Shown: positions 1 to 11,600 of the stretch, piece after piece
How positions within the stretch are numbered: position 1 is the stretch's first letter
Layout: each line of letters starts with the position of its first letter
Assembly: GCF_000227135.1 (NCBI RefSeq)
Contig: NC_018229.1
Span: 267,180-316,025 of the forward strand
Source: Leishmania donovani
Taxonomy: Eukaryota; Euglenozoa; Kinetoplastea; Trypanosomatida; Trypanosomatidae
DNA: 48,846 nucleotides
Direction: 5' to 3'
Position numbers and translations under genes: made by a program
The notes under the pieces: model-generated
What the model was told of the DNA's origin: nothing
What the model saw: only the letters and a program-made list of their open reading frames with translations
Database searches by the model: none

Positions 1-27
1 GCAACATTTTGGAAGCGCGCAGGCGCT
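1..27 (+). ncRNA. Spliced-leader RNA gene, 3' fragment at window edge
   Basis: These 27 bases match the last 27 bases of the complete spliced-leader gene at 322-417, exactly 390 bases further on. They hold the Sm-like site and the final hairpin of the intron part of the RNA. A T run follows at 29-36, where transcription of such genes ends. The exon and the rest of the gene lie outside the window. The match sets the repeat period here at 390 bases. Confidence 0.9.
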
Positions 28-321
28 CTTTTTTTTGTGTGCGTGTGTGTGGCGGCGGGCCCCCCTGCGGTCCCGCGCGGTCGCCGGCGGCTTCCGTAGC
101 GGTGGCCCCGCCGCGTGACTGGCGCACCGGGCACGGGGCCTGCGTGCGCGCGGCCGTTTCCGTCTCCGCGGGGCGCCGCCCGCCGCGGTGTGTGCCAGGG
201 CGCGGCGCCCCGCACCGCCCGGCGCGAGGCGAGCCCGGTGCGCGGCCATGGTGGTGACGCGCGGGCCCGTGCGCGGAGAACATCCGCCCCGCGAATGCGG
301 GCTGTGGGTGTGACGGCTTGC
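28..321 (+). other. Spliced-leader intergenic spacer
   Basis: This is the non-transcribed spacer between two tandem spliced-leader genes. It starts with the T run and a short GT-rich stretch, is then very GC-rich, and ends in the promoter region of the next gene. Bases 1-120 recur unchanged at 391-510, and 1049-1201 repeat the second half. Open frames through it are by-products of high GC content and are not called as genes. Confidence 0.9.
255..321 (+). promoter_or_regulatory. Spliced-leader RNA gene promoter region (copy 1)
   Basis: In Leishmania the spliced-leader gene has its own RNA polymerase II promoter, with elements near -60 and -30 plus an initiator at the start of the exon. Counting back from position 322, these would fall at about 255-264 and 281-291. 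Placement rests on that distance only. The whole repeat unit is conserved between copies, so conservation here does not single out the elements. Confidence 0.5.
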
Positions 322-417
322 AACTAACGCTATATAAGTATCAGTTTCTGTACTTTATTGGTATGCGAAACTTCCGGAACCTGTCTTCCGGCAACATTTT
401 GGAAGCGCGCAGGCGCT
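322..417 (+). ncRNA. SL RNA: Spliced-leader (mini-exon) RNA gene, copy 1
   Basis: This 96-nt RNA donates the capped leader that is trans-spliced to every mRNA. The 39-nt exon spans 322-360 and starts AACTAACGC, the leader start I recall for Leishmania. A GT splice donor (GTATGC) follows at 361. The intron part carries an Sm-like site, AACATTTTGG, at 393-402. A terminal hairpin follows with stem AGCGC/GCGCT at 404-408 and 413-417. A T run at 419-426 serves as terminator. Length, exon, donor, Sm-like site and hairpin all fit, so I am very sure of the call. Confidence 0.97.
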
Positions 418-426
418 CTTTTTTTT
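418..426 (+). terminator. T-run terminator of spliced-leader gene
   Basis: One C followed by eight T residues lies directly after the last hairpin of the spliced-leader RNA. Kinetoplastid spliced-leader genes end at such T runs on the coding strand. The copy at 1202 has an uninterrupted run of nine T at 1297-1305. Confidence 0.8.
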
Positions 427-510
427 GTGTGCGTGTGTGTGGCGGCGGGCCCCCCTGCGGTCCCGCGCGGTCGCCGGCGGCTTCCGTAGCGGTGGCCCCG
501 CCGCGTGACT

Positions 511-1048
511 NNNNNNNNNNNNNNNNNNNNNNNNNNNNNNNNNNNNNNNNNNNNNNNNNNNNNNNNNNNNNNNNNNNNNNNNNNNNNNNNNNNNNNNNNN
601 NNNNNNNNNNNNNNNNNNNNNNNNNNNNNNNNNNNNNNNNNNNNNNNNNNNNNNNNNNNNNNNNNNNNNNNNNNNNNNNNNNNNNNNNNNNNNNNNNNNN
701 NNNNNNNNNNNNNNNNNNNNNNNNNNNNNNNNNNNNNNNNNNNNNNNNNNNNNNNNNNNNNNNNNNNNNNNNNNNNNNNNNNNNNNNNNNNNNNNNNNNN
801 NNNNNNNNNNNNNNNNNNNNNNNNNNNNNNNNNNNNNNNNNNNNNNNNNNNNNNNNNNNNNNNNNNNNNNNNNNNNNNNNNNNNNNNNNNNNNNNNNNNN
901 NNNNNNNNNNNNNNNNNNNNNNNNNNNNNNNNNNNNNNNNNNNNNNNNNNNNNNNNNNNNNNNNNNNNNNNNNNNNNNNNNNNNNNNNNNNNNNNNNNNN
1001 NNNNNNNNNNNNNNNNNNNNNNNNNNNNNNNNNNNNNNNNNNNNNNNN
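511..1048. other. Assembly gap inside the spliced-leader array
   Basis: A run of 538 N lies between identical array sequences. The exons on either side start 880 bases apart, which is not a multiple of the 390-base period seen at the left. The gap size is therefore either an estimate or hides units of another length. The true number of copies cannot be read from this window. Confidence 0.98.
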
Positions 1049-1134
1049 CGGGGCGCCGCCCGCCGCGGTGTGTGCCAGGGCGCGGCGCCCCGCACCGCCC
1101 GGCGCGAGGCGAGCCCGGTGCGCGGCCATGGTGG

Positions 1135-1201
1135 TGACGCGCGGGCCCGTGCGCGGAGAACATCCGCCCCGCGAATGCGGGCTGTGGGTGTGACGGCTTG
1201 C
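1135..1201 (+). promoter_or_regulatory. Spliced-leader RNA gene promoter region (copy 2)
   Basis: This stretch is identical to 255-321 and sits in the same place relative to the next spliced-leader exon. By distance the -60 and -30 elements would lie near 1135-1144 and 1161-1171. Confidence 0.5.
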
Positions 1202-1297
1202 AACTAACGCTATATAAGTATCAGTTTCTGTACTTTATTGGTATGCGAAACTTCCGGAACCTGTCTTCCGGCAACATTTTGGAAGCGCGCAGGCGCT
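1202..1297 (+). ncRNA. SL RNA: Spliced-leader (mini-exon) RNA gene, copy 2 (last in array)
   Basis: This copy has the same 96-nt body as copy 1. The exon is at 1202-1240, the GT donor at 1241, the Sm-like site near 1273-1282 and the terminal hairpin ends at 1297. The T run after it is unbroken (1297-1305), whereas other copies have a C inserted. The downstream spacer carries a 48-base insertion and leaves the repeat sequence near 1515, so this is the last unit on this side of the array. Confidence 0.97.
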
Positions 1298-1515
1298 TTT
1301 TTTTTCGTGTGCGTGTGTGTGGCGGCGGGCCCCCCTGCGGTCCCGCGCGGTCGCCGGCGGCTTCCGTAGCGGTGGCCCCGCCGCGCCGAGGGGGCCGCGA
1401 CGCCGCGGGGCAGGCGTCCCCCAAGGCGCCGCGTGACTGGCGCACCGGGCACGGGGCCTGCGTGCTCGCGGCCGTTTCCGCCTCCGCGGGGCGCCGCCCG
1501 CCGCGGTGTGTGCCA
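1298..1515 (+). repeat. Last spliced-leader spacer, with a 48-base insertion
   Basis: The spacer follows the pattern of the other units. Between two CCGCG pentamers it carries 48 extra GC-rich bases (about 1386-1433) that are absent from the spacer at 85-135. The insertion is bounded by the duplicated pentamer, as expected for slippage or for deletion from a longer ancestral unit. Similarity to the array stops near 1515, after the sequence GTGTGCCAG. Confidence 0.85.
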
Positions 1516-2483
1516 GAGGGCGGTGATGGTGGGCTAGGTGTTGGTGGTGTTTGTTTTCGTTGGAAAAGGTGTGGGTGTGTGTGGTTGGAGGGGTGGTGGG
1601 TGTTTTTGTTTGTTTTGGGGGAATGTTGAGGGTAGCGCGCTTGATTGTAGTATGCGGTTTTTTTTTTGTGAGGAAGTTGAAGGTGGTACAGGGAGAAAGC
1701 GAATGAGATGCAGTTGAGGTTGTTGTTTTTGCTGAATTTTGGTTGGTGATGTACTTTAGAGGGTTTTGGTGGTTTGGATGGAATCATTGTAGTGTTTGTT
1801 TTTGTGGTTTCTGGGGCGGACAGCCTTATTCATCTTTAGCGGAGCGGGGAGTGGAGCAGTCTGAGGGTCCTGGGTTTGCTGTCGAGGTGAGCTGCTATGC
1901 TGTGGTTTCGTGCTTGTGATGTCTTGTTCGCGGTCGATTCGGGGGGGGGGGTGGAGGGAATGCACTTGCTTGGCTTTTGAGTCTCGTTAATTGGTGAATC
2001 GGGAGGTGATTTGCTGTGGTGGGTTTGGTGTTAGACGAGTTTAGCATCTGGGGCGGCCTCGAGGACGGCGCCTAGTGTGATTAGGGCGGGCCTTTTTCAG
2101 TGGTGCAGTTGATTATTGGTGAGATGCGATGGTGTTCTTATGGTTGCTGGCAACTTGTTGTTGTTCGTAAGAGGCGGGCGCTTATTCTTGTGCTGCGTTT
2201 TTTGTGGAAAAGGGAGCCGTCACACATGCTAGTGTGTTGTGTAGTGCCTTTGGCCGCGGAGAAACGGCGGCTGTAGGTTCTTGATTTTCAAGGAATATGC
2301 TAGTGGACCCCAGAGCGCATTTTTCCATGGATCATGTCTCTTTCTCCGCTGCTGAATAGGACTAGCTGTCGGCAGCAATGCTTATCGTGCAAGGGAGGCG
2401 ATAGCAGTGCGCTTACAATGGGAACCGGCAACTGCTGCGTGTCCTTGCATTCTTGTCAGTCGACAAGGCAGTATTCATGCAAG
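1516..2483 (+). promoter_or_regulatory. Non-coding spacer with G+T-rich region; candidate Pol II start region
   Basis: No gene is visible. From about 1525 to 2060 the + strand is dominated by G and T, with few C and an 11-G run at 1941-1951. This is unlike the GC-balanced spacers elsewhere in the window. It lies between the spliced-leader array and the first protein gene, with all later genes pointing away from it. In Trypanosoma brucei, GT-rich sequences at transcription start regions can drive RNA polymerase II and deposition of H2A.Z. A start-region role here is inferred from composition and position only. Confidence 0.45.
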
Positions 2484-2528
2484 TTTCTCTCTTTCTTTTT
2501 TCTGCTTTCTCTGTGATCACACGAGTAG
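2484..2528 (+). promoter_or_regulatory. Trans-splice acceptor for the giant ASH gene
   Basis: A pyrimidine-rich tract at 2484-2513 is followed by AG at 2524-2525 and again at 2527-2528. Spliced-leader addition there would give a 5' UTR of about 125 bases before the ATG at 2652. Confidence 0.6.
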
Positions 2529-2651
2529 CTTCGTGGATATAGTCGCTGCAGAACCGAAGGGGGGAAGCGGACTTTTTATCCACATCGCAAGGAAAGCTAG
2601 TGAAACAGAACATCAAGGTAAGGCCGGATCTCTACAAAAGACGCCAGAGAA

Positions 2652-5600
2652 ATGCTCGACATCAGCTGCGAGAGCATTTTGTTTGATGAAGTGGCCGTTA
2701 ACGATATTCCGGCCTATCGTCCTGTTCAAGTGAGGAACACAAGTGGATCTCCACTGTTGGTGAAACTCACCACCACCAGCCCAGTCGTTCAGTTTCAGCT
2801 TCGCAACGAAAACTATGAAGCAATCAAGCGCGTAGGCTTTGCTGACACTCTCTCCGTCTATAGCGAAGCATTTGATCTCGTGGGCCTCATCTCATCTATT
2901 GAATTGGCGCCTTTCGAGGAAAAGGACCTCATCGTGTGGTTTCGCGCTGATGCGGCCACGTTTTCACACCTCGTGAAGGGATCGCAGCCTGTTCCTTACA
3001 CTGGATCCCTGCAGCTCACTGTAGCGAATCCAGCACCGGCGTCTTCCCTCGGAAACGCACTGAGGGTAGACGGAAAGAAGAGGGTAGCAACGCAGCAGCC
3101 GGCTGCCGCCTGCATCACGATACCGTTTCGAGCAAACGTGTATGTGTCCTGTTTGCAACTCTCATCCACTGAGCTGCATATCACCATGGCTCCGAACAAA
3201 ACCCAGGTGACTGACTTTGTCGTCACCAACACGTCCTGCCAGCCGGTGTACTTTGTCATCCGTGATCAAGCGATGCCGCTACGTGGTCTTGATGTTGCAC
3301 TGTATGAGTCTGATAAATTCGAAGAGCCAAAGTTAGGACACCGACTTCTGCTGGACAGCTACGCATACATGACTTTCTCGTTGATCCTGCGATCCTCCAC
3401 GACTAGCTCGACTGCGCAGCAGCAGTACCACACCATCTTTCAGTGCGACAACCTGCGCGATAATCGCAATACGACATTCTTGTATGTGAGTGTCAACGTG
3501 GTGGCAGAATCGCAAGGTGACCTCGTCGCGTTTCACGACACGTCCGTCAATTTCGGCGACGTGTATCGCGGCACTAAAGCGATGGCGACCATTAGGGTTC
3601 AAAGCCTCGATGACCGCGAGGAGGCGGTGCTGCGACTTGGCGACGTGGATCGGAGAAAATGCGAGGGAAAAGTGTCGCTGATGAAGGGTGACGCCGCCGT
3701 TGCCGAGATGACAATCGGCTCGCAGAAAGGAAATCAGCTCAACACCGTCACACTAATGTACCAGCCGTTCTACGACGGCGACAGCAAGGACGAATCAAAA
3801 ATAAAGTTTGATGTGGAGCTTTTGGTTGTGTCGGCTGATCGCGGGCACAGCCAGCGCGTGGTTATCCGGTGCGCAGCCGTTCTGTACACGAGCAACATAG
3901 TGGTGTCGCAGCGGTCCGTCAACTTTGGCGACTGCCAAGTCGGGCAGAGCAAACGCTTCACGCTGCAGATCGAAAACCGCTCGCCATTGCCGGGGAAAAT
4001 CATTGTACAGCTGCGCAGCAAAATCATTCGAATTGAAGGCGTCTCGACCCCGCAGAAGCTTGCTGGTCGCGAGTTGAAAGAGGAGTTCTCTGTAGCACCG
4101 TCTGCATCGCTCCCGATAACGTTGCGAATCACCCCGCAGCGTGTCAATCCAATGTACCGCAAGCAGCTGACAATTATCAACGCCTCTAATCCGGCGGAGG
4201 ACCGGCAAGTGATCAACATAGAGGCGAATAATATGGCGCCGCTTGACGCGAAGCTGCACGATGAGCTGTATTCATGGAAATGCGACCTTGGCAATATCGA
4301 CAGTACCAACAGTCGCAGGGGCCCGTCAACGCTGTGGGCTATTTCGGGTGTACCACTGATTGTTCCGTACAGTGTGCAGTCAAAGGTGGATTACAAAGTG
4401 GTGCTGAATCTGCGCTCCTCGTGCCCTGAGATTGAGGTGTTCTACTCGTCCGATGCAGTGGTCTGTGACCAGCTGGGAAAGATCGCGACAGAGATGCGCT
4501 CATTTTGTGTTTACGGCGAGAGCGAGGACGCCAGTTACCTCACAAATGAGTCGGCGGAGCAGCTTTTCACCGTGCGTGAAGAGCTGCTGCGACTCTTGAA
4601 CGAAACGTCGCACAACATTACCAACCGCATCACGTTGGAGCCATTGGTGTCGATAAAGGCGTACGTGCTGATTATTCGCACAGCCTCTCCCACAGAGCCG
4701 CTGACGAAGGAGGACGGTATCTCGATAGCGGTGGACGGAATTGAGGCGCCGCGCTTTGTGCGGCTGTCGTACCGACTCTGCGGCACGTCGTTTGAGTTGA
4801 ATGGGCAAAAGACGAAGAATTTCGGCGAGGTGAACATCGGCGTGAAGAAGACGACAAAGCTGCCAATAGTGAACCGTTGCAATTCGTTTTTGTACCTTCA
4901 TCTGTCGAAGTCTCGCTCCGTGACAGCCGAGCATATTCGCATGGAAAACAGCGACAGGCGGTCCATCTTTCTCACGATTCGTCCCTACGCGTCGCGCGAG
5001 ATCGAGCTAACTCTGTATCCTGGCATCAAGGGCGTATTTCAGGAAAAGATTCGCGTCTCGAACATACTCAATATCAAGAACACAATAACCATGACACTCA
5101 AGGCGACGGTGACCAAGGCAGATACGTTCGAAATCAGCCCAGATTCGTGGACGTTCGAGATGATGGTCCCTTCCTCGTCAAGCGTGCCTGTGCTCATGAC
5201 ATCATCGCCGCCGTTTCCAAAGGCAGAAGAAGCCGCTGCCGCGGCGAATACTCGCATGGGTGCAAAGTTCACCGTATCAAACACGAGTAACGCGCGCCGG
5301 CAAATTGTTGTTCGATTGGAGCTGAATAGCGGCGCCGCAGCGAGCAACGTGAGCGCAGCGAACCCCTACTTGTCATTTGCGGGTGTGAAGGTGGCGGTGC
5401 AGCTGGACATGACGCTGAGTGGGGCGACCTCTGTCTCGGCACGCAAGCTGGAGGAGCAAATCGAAAAGCTAGAGCAGAAGCTGAAGATTTACGTGCGGAA
5501 AAATAAGACGGAAAAGGCCGAAAACGCAATGCGCAAGATTGCGGCATACAGACTGGCGTTGAAGGGTGAAGAGGTCGACCTGACGGCTCTGGAAGCAGCG

Positions 5601-8600
5601 CAGTCAGGCATGCAAAGCACCACCGATCACGAGCTCTCGGAGAGCGAGGATGACAGCAGCGGTGCTGCGCTGCAGGTGTGGAGGAACAAAACGCAACAGG
5701 GTGACATTGTGCAGCTACTGCGCCGCGAAGGCGTCGCGTTGCCATCAATGGACACCGGCGAATCCGTCATAATCACGTTGTTTCTCGGGTGTAAACGTCT
5801 CGTGGAGGAGCCGATCCCAGTGTCACAGGCCCAGACAATGAACCTACTCTTCTTTGAGGCGCGAGATCAGGAGGCAAATCGCATTATTCCGATCGACTTG
5901 ATCCTGATGCGCACGCCCGGCGACGCCGCGACGCAGCAGCTGCTCGCTGCTCCATCCGTTGGGGCAACACCGCAGACGGTGTTGCCTTTTACAGCAGCCG
6001 CGCCCGCTGTCGTTGCGCCGTCGGCGTCTCCGTCGCTACCGTCGCCGTCGCACCGGCACAGCGAGTCGTTGCAGCTCTCGCCCGATAACGCCACGGTCAC
6101 GTCCGCGTCTGCATCTGGCGGCGCCTTGCAAAGTGGCAGCTCTCTTCCCGGTAGTAGTGGAGCAGCTTCTCGCGCTGTGCAGAGTCGTCCACCGCCATGC
6201 ATTCGTCTCATTACAACAGGCCCCCACGCTGGGAACAGCGATGGACGCCCTCAATCCACCTTTATGGGGCACCCCTTGATTGTCTTGCGCAACTGCATCG
6301 TGAATGACCAGACCGAGTTCAGCTTTGTGGTGAAGGCCAACGCGAACACAACGATCGTGGTTCTCGAGCCGCGGCGATGCGGCGGCAGCGTTGCAGCGGT
6401 GCTGGATGCGCGCTTCAAACTCTTTCCTCGAAACGGCCACGTGCGTCAACAGGAGCCACTGCGCATTGTCGTGGAGTGCACGGCGCGGAGCGTTGGCCCC
6501 CAAAAGTACTTCATTCCTGTGAAAAACATCTGCAACGCTGCTGACGTGCAGTACCTCACGGTCGAGATGAATCCAACGGAGGAGATCGAGATGCTGACGA
6601 CGGAGCCGAAGGAACTGCTGTTCCGCGACGTCATTACACCGTGTGCGGCGTCGCAGCTGGAGACGCAGCTTGTGCTGATCCGCTGCCGCTTCTCCTTCCC
6701 GCATGCCCTCATTGTGCGCACCAATAAGCCGTCACAGCTGGCTCTCTTCGAGGATGCGTCCTGCACGGTGCCGCTGCTGCACCCGATACGCCATATCTTC
6801 GTGAAGGAGACAGTGCGTGTGTACGTGCAGCTCCGTCCTGGCGCCCGATACGTTGATCCGTGCGCACGGCAAATCCGCGCCGGTGTTCTCGTGGAGGCGG
6901 TGGCGCCGAATCCCGCCGTGTCGAGCACCGCGTACTGCGTGGTGGGGAAGGCGATTCTGCGCACGACGGCGTGCGTTGGCAGTGGGCTTCTCGAAGTGCT
7001 GCAGGGAAGCCTCGACCTGGGGTGCGTGGCGCCAACGCAGGATTACGTCAAGACGCATTTTACGGTGCGCAACACCTCCCACACGTTTGCTTTGCGCGTT
7101 GCGCTCGTGCCGTCATCGCCGCTGCTGGAGGTTGCGGAAGAGACGTCCGCTGGCAACGAAATCGTGGTGGCTCCTCTCCAGGAGCACATGGTTCCCATGC
7201 TGGTTCATCTGCCAGTACCTGGCCTCACGTGCGAGTTCGTCGACGTGATGAACCGCAGCAGTTCGCAGGAGACAATGCGGGTGCCGCTGTCTGCACTGAG
7301 AATGAATGACGGTATCATGCAAGTGGACCCGCCTGTCAATACGCGGCTGACCTTTCCAGTCGCCGCGGTGGTGCGAGGCGAGCAAGGGAGGCAGCTGCAT
7401 CTGCATCAGCCTGTTTCGTACTCGGTAAAGCTGGCAAACTACAATAACCACCGCGAGGTTGTCCTGGCAACGACAACCGCCGTCCACGCGTCGTGCGCGC
7501 TGCCGCTGTGGTTCCACACGCCGGACGACGAGCCAAAGGTGCGTGCCGCCTTTGAAGAGGAACAGCGTCATGCGCTGGAGGCGGCGGACGACTCGCCGGC
7601 GTCGACGTCGGGGCAGATGAGTGAGCCGCGCGCGGGGACGGTCGCGCCGACCACGACACCGGTGGCCGACCAGCCGCCGGCAATGTACACGAGGGGTCGT
7701 GTGGAGCTGAAGGCGAACCACACCCAGATTGTCACATGGACGTTGACCAGTTTACCCACGCTCACGTCAGAGGAGGTGGCGGCAGTGCTGCAGTATCAGA
7801 TGGTGACTATAACGACGACGCTGCAGGTGTACGTGACATACACGGCGCACTCTGCACGCGCTGGCGCGGCGGCAGGTGGGTGGCAGCCCTACTCTTCCGG
7901 AACAACGCCGCAGGAAAGTCGGTATCGCGGGCCAACTGTAGGTCAATGCGTTCTGCTCGTCCCCATCACGCTCTCGCTGGCAATGAGTGAGGGCAGGGCG
8001 GAGCCGGCGGTGGTGAGCTTGGGGCTTGTGGGTAAGGCGACATCGTTGCCCACCTCTCCCAGCTCTTCGGCTTCCTCCGTGTCTTCGTCCAACGAGGAGC
8101 ACGATGCTGCAACGGAGCACGGACTCGATACCTTCGCAAGCGGCAGGGAGGAGGAGATGGTCCTCGCGGCGCGTCAGCGGCGCCGTCGTCGTTCGTGCGT
8201 TTCGAAGCTGCGCCGTCCGCGAAACCACACCTTCAGCGCCTTTGCCTCCAAGCCGGGCCTGCCGCAGCCGTCGAGCCACAACATGGTCGTCTCGTTCCGG
8301 CTTATCAACTTATCGGCCGTCATACCGCTGCCGCTCAAGGTGGAGTGCCCGCCCGTGGTGCGGTTCTCTCAGACGCGCCTGACGATCCCACCAGGGGAGA
8401 GCACGGTTGTCCAGGCGGCACTGAACATGAAGCTCATCGCGACGCAAGGGACGTTCCGTTACGAGGCCTTCTTTGTGAACGAATGGAATCCGGAGAACGA
8501 CATGGCGGTCTGCATCACGGGGCAGCACTACTGGAAGGTGTTTCAGGTGCTGCGGGCCGACACGCAAGAGGAGGTGCGCGAGTCGCTCACAGTGGCACCG

Positions 8601-11600
8601 CTGCGCGTGGAGCCGTCGCTGCGGGTGCCGCTCGCCGAGGTGAAGCTGCACTTTGCCGCGACAGAGCCGGACGTCGAGCTCGATCTGCATCTGCAGCCCA
8701 ACCCCCAGCTGGACGGCCTGCTGGAGCTTCTGCTGCTGCACTACGACGCTACCTCAGCCGTGCGGCACCTGAGCTTCCGCTCAGACGCCGTGACACCCAC
8801 CTCCCCGGCCGCCACAAGCGTTGCAGGCGGGGTAGCAGCCGCCAGCGCCGTGCAGGGAAGCGCTGGCGCGGCGGCGACCGGGATGACGAGCCTCGCCACA
8901 AGTGGCGCCGCTCCTCCAGCCAGCGGCAGTGCGATCGCCGTGGCTGCAGCAGGAGCTGGGGCTGGGCTGGGCGGTGGGCTCGCCACATCCGGGCCAGCCA
9001 ACACGAGCATTGGCCTGCCTAGCGGGGGCACGCCTGGCAACCTGCAGCCCGGAACCCCGTCAGGAGTCGCGACGACGGCGACAGCGACAGGGTTTCCAGC
9101 GCTCGGTGCGACCAGCGCCGTGTTGCCAGTCGACGAGTTTTTCAGCGCGGCTGCGACCGCCCCGGCCGGTGCCGCGAGTGGCGCCTCCATCGCTGCTGCA
9201 GCCGCGATCAAAGGGAAGTCACGCAAGACGGGCGCCAGCAGTACTGCAGGCACGGTTGGCACGGCTAACGGCGGCGCAGCGACTGCGGCCACACCCTCGC
9301 AGACGCTGCGGCTCCGCTGCCTGCTGCGTAGCGGTGACTTGAGCTCGCTTGTATCTCTCTTCTATGGCTACCGGAAGGCGCGCGCGGTCGGCACTTCAGC
9401 ACAGGCGACCACCGCCACAACAAATGCGAAAGGCATCGGTGCCGGTGCGGCGACCACGAGTTCCACCGTAGCGGTGCCGCCGGCCCCACCGGACATCACG
9501 GCATTGGAGACTGCAGGTGCGAACAGCAACGCCGGCGCCGTTACCTGGACGTACGACCGGATTGCAGAGCTGGAACGGCGCAACGCGTCTCTGGCGTCGA
9601 ACAACGTGTGGCTTGGCACCGTTGTCGTGAAGAACCCTTTCACAGAGGTGGAGGAGGTGCAGGTGTACGGCACGCTGGCGCCATTTCGCACCTTCTCGGC
9701 GCCGTCTAAGGTGATGCTAAGGCCCTGCCGAGTGAGCGTGGAGTCGGTACCACGGCCGAGCACCAGCGCAGCTGCTCCACAGGCCTCCACGCACCGCGGT
9801 GCACCTCAGGTGGGTTATGTGGGTGAGATCAGCATAACAAACGAGTTTGACGTGTACGTAGCCGAGCTCTCGGTTGTGGTTCTCGTCCACGAGCGCCTCG
9901 CTGTGCCCCTGCACATCGACGTGCGCGGAGGGTGCCGCCATGCGGTGGACACGGTATCACCCGATGCAGCAGCGGGCGCAATACCGTCCGTGCCTGATGC
10001 AGCGCTTGAGGACGAGGAGGCCACTGAAACGGACATCGGCACGACATCTGCTTTCAGCGCATCACTGCGGCCAGGAGTGCCGGTTGCCACGTCGTTCCTG
10101 ACGGAACTCGCCACAGACGGCGCCGGGCCGGTGTCGCTGCCTCACTGCATACACCTTGGCCCTCACGAGACCGTCGTGGTGACGGTGGCGATTCGCCCAG
10201 CGGATGTGCGAACGCTTCGGCCAACCCCCATGTCACCGACGACAGCCATCCCCACCGCTCTGCCGACGCCGCTGTCGTTGCCTTCGCTGGAGGAATTCGT
10301 GTCCGTGGCGTTGGTAGACGAGAACGCCCCGTTCAGCTACGTTGTGAGTCGTGTGAGCGTTGTGACGCCGACGAGTGGGGCAGAGGCGCTGCCCAGCATC
10401 GTGCTCAGCTCCGTCACCACCACCAACACGGCAGCGACGGCCACCAGTGTTGCTGCTGCGTCCGACGCGAGCACGAAGGACGGAGAGGCGGAAGCTCGCC
10501 CCAGCGCACCGCTTCCACCAGCCGCGCACCGGGACGACTCGACCGGGCCGCTGGTGACGCCTTCGGCCACGTTGGCAGGCGAGGGGCTAACGATGGTACT
10601 AACGACGCCGACAGCATCGGATGAGGCACCGCAGCAGCTCAGTCTCTCCAGCAGCAAGCAGGCGTCTGACCTGGTCCTCGCCGGCGGTACTGCAGCAGCG
10701 GCAGAGACGGGCGAGCCGGAGGCGGAGCCTGCAGCCGAGGTGCTGCTGCCACCGCAAGGTAGCACGCCATGTGGCTCAGAGGGCGCGGCAGAGGGGCTGT
10801 TGATGCCCCTTGCTGGCGTAATCACGACGCTGGCGCCGTCGCTTGCAGCCGCGCCGCGTCAGTGGGTGTTGTCCCTCCGAAACTGCGACGCGTTGCCCGG
10901 GTGTGGAGGGGCGTACCTCTTCAACTTCTCTGTTCCGCGCGACGACACATACGAACCAAACATCCTTATCACGAATCACGCGCCGGACAGGACGGTGCGG
11001 TACACAGTGCAGGTGATCTCGCAGAGCCCGCAGGTGTGGCTGCTCCTTACCACAACAACGGGGGTACTGGAGGCGGGCGAGACGCAGCCGCTGCGGTTGC
11101 AGGTGCTGTCATCCGAGGTCGGCTCCTTCGTCGGCTACGTGGCCATCACGAACACCTGTGATGCACGCGAGGTGGTATACCTGCGCCTGAACGCAGAGGT
11201 GTTTGTGCCCGGCACGGCCGAAGGCTTCTTTGACGTCGTTGCCATGAACGATGGCCATCGCCTCGCCACCACCAACGCGGGGCACAGCGTGTATATGGGC
11301 GCACTACACGGCGCTGGTACCAGCCGTGCGCTGATGGCGCTGGAGATCGTGAACAAGGGTAGTGTTGCGCTGGAGTTCCCTGTGTCGGTGGTGCATCCGA
11401 TGCGGCAGGAGTTGCGGCCCATTCCCCAGAGCGTCTGGTACGGCACGGCGGTGGCGGCGTCGGGGCACCGTCGCAGACACGTCGCCTCAGGGATACTGCC
11501 TCAACGCATTTCCTTGAACGACGACGGAAGGGCGGCCTCACTCACGTTGCCTCGAGCGTCACGTGCTGCGCTGGATCAGCAGGCTGACCTCACGGCAGTC

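Noticed and set aside
318..1203. Long open frames on both strands across the spliced-leader array
   Set aside because: They run through N bases and non-coding RNA genes and only reflect GC-rich spacer.
1516..2651. Possible 5S rRNA or tRNA genes after the spliced-leader array, as found in some kinetoplastids
   Set aside because: No 5S rRNA or tRNA-like sequence was recognised in the spacer.
5269..5748. Open frames on the - strand inside the giant ASH gene and other large genes
   Set aside because: They are shadows of the coding strand, with Arg/Pro/Ser-rich products and no acceptor on the - strand. All supported genes point the same way.
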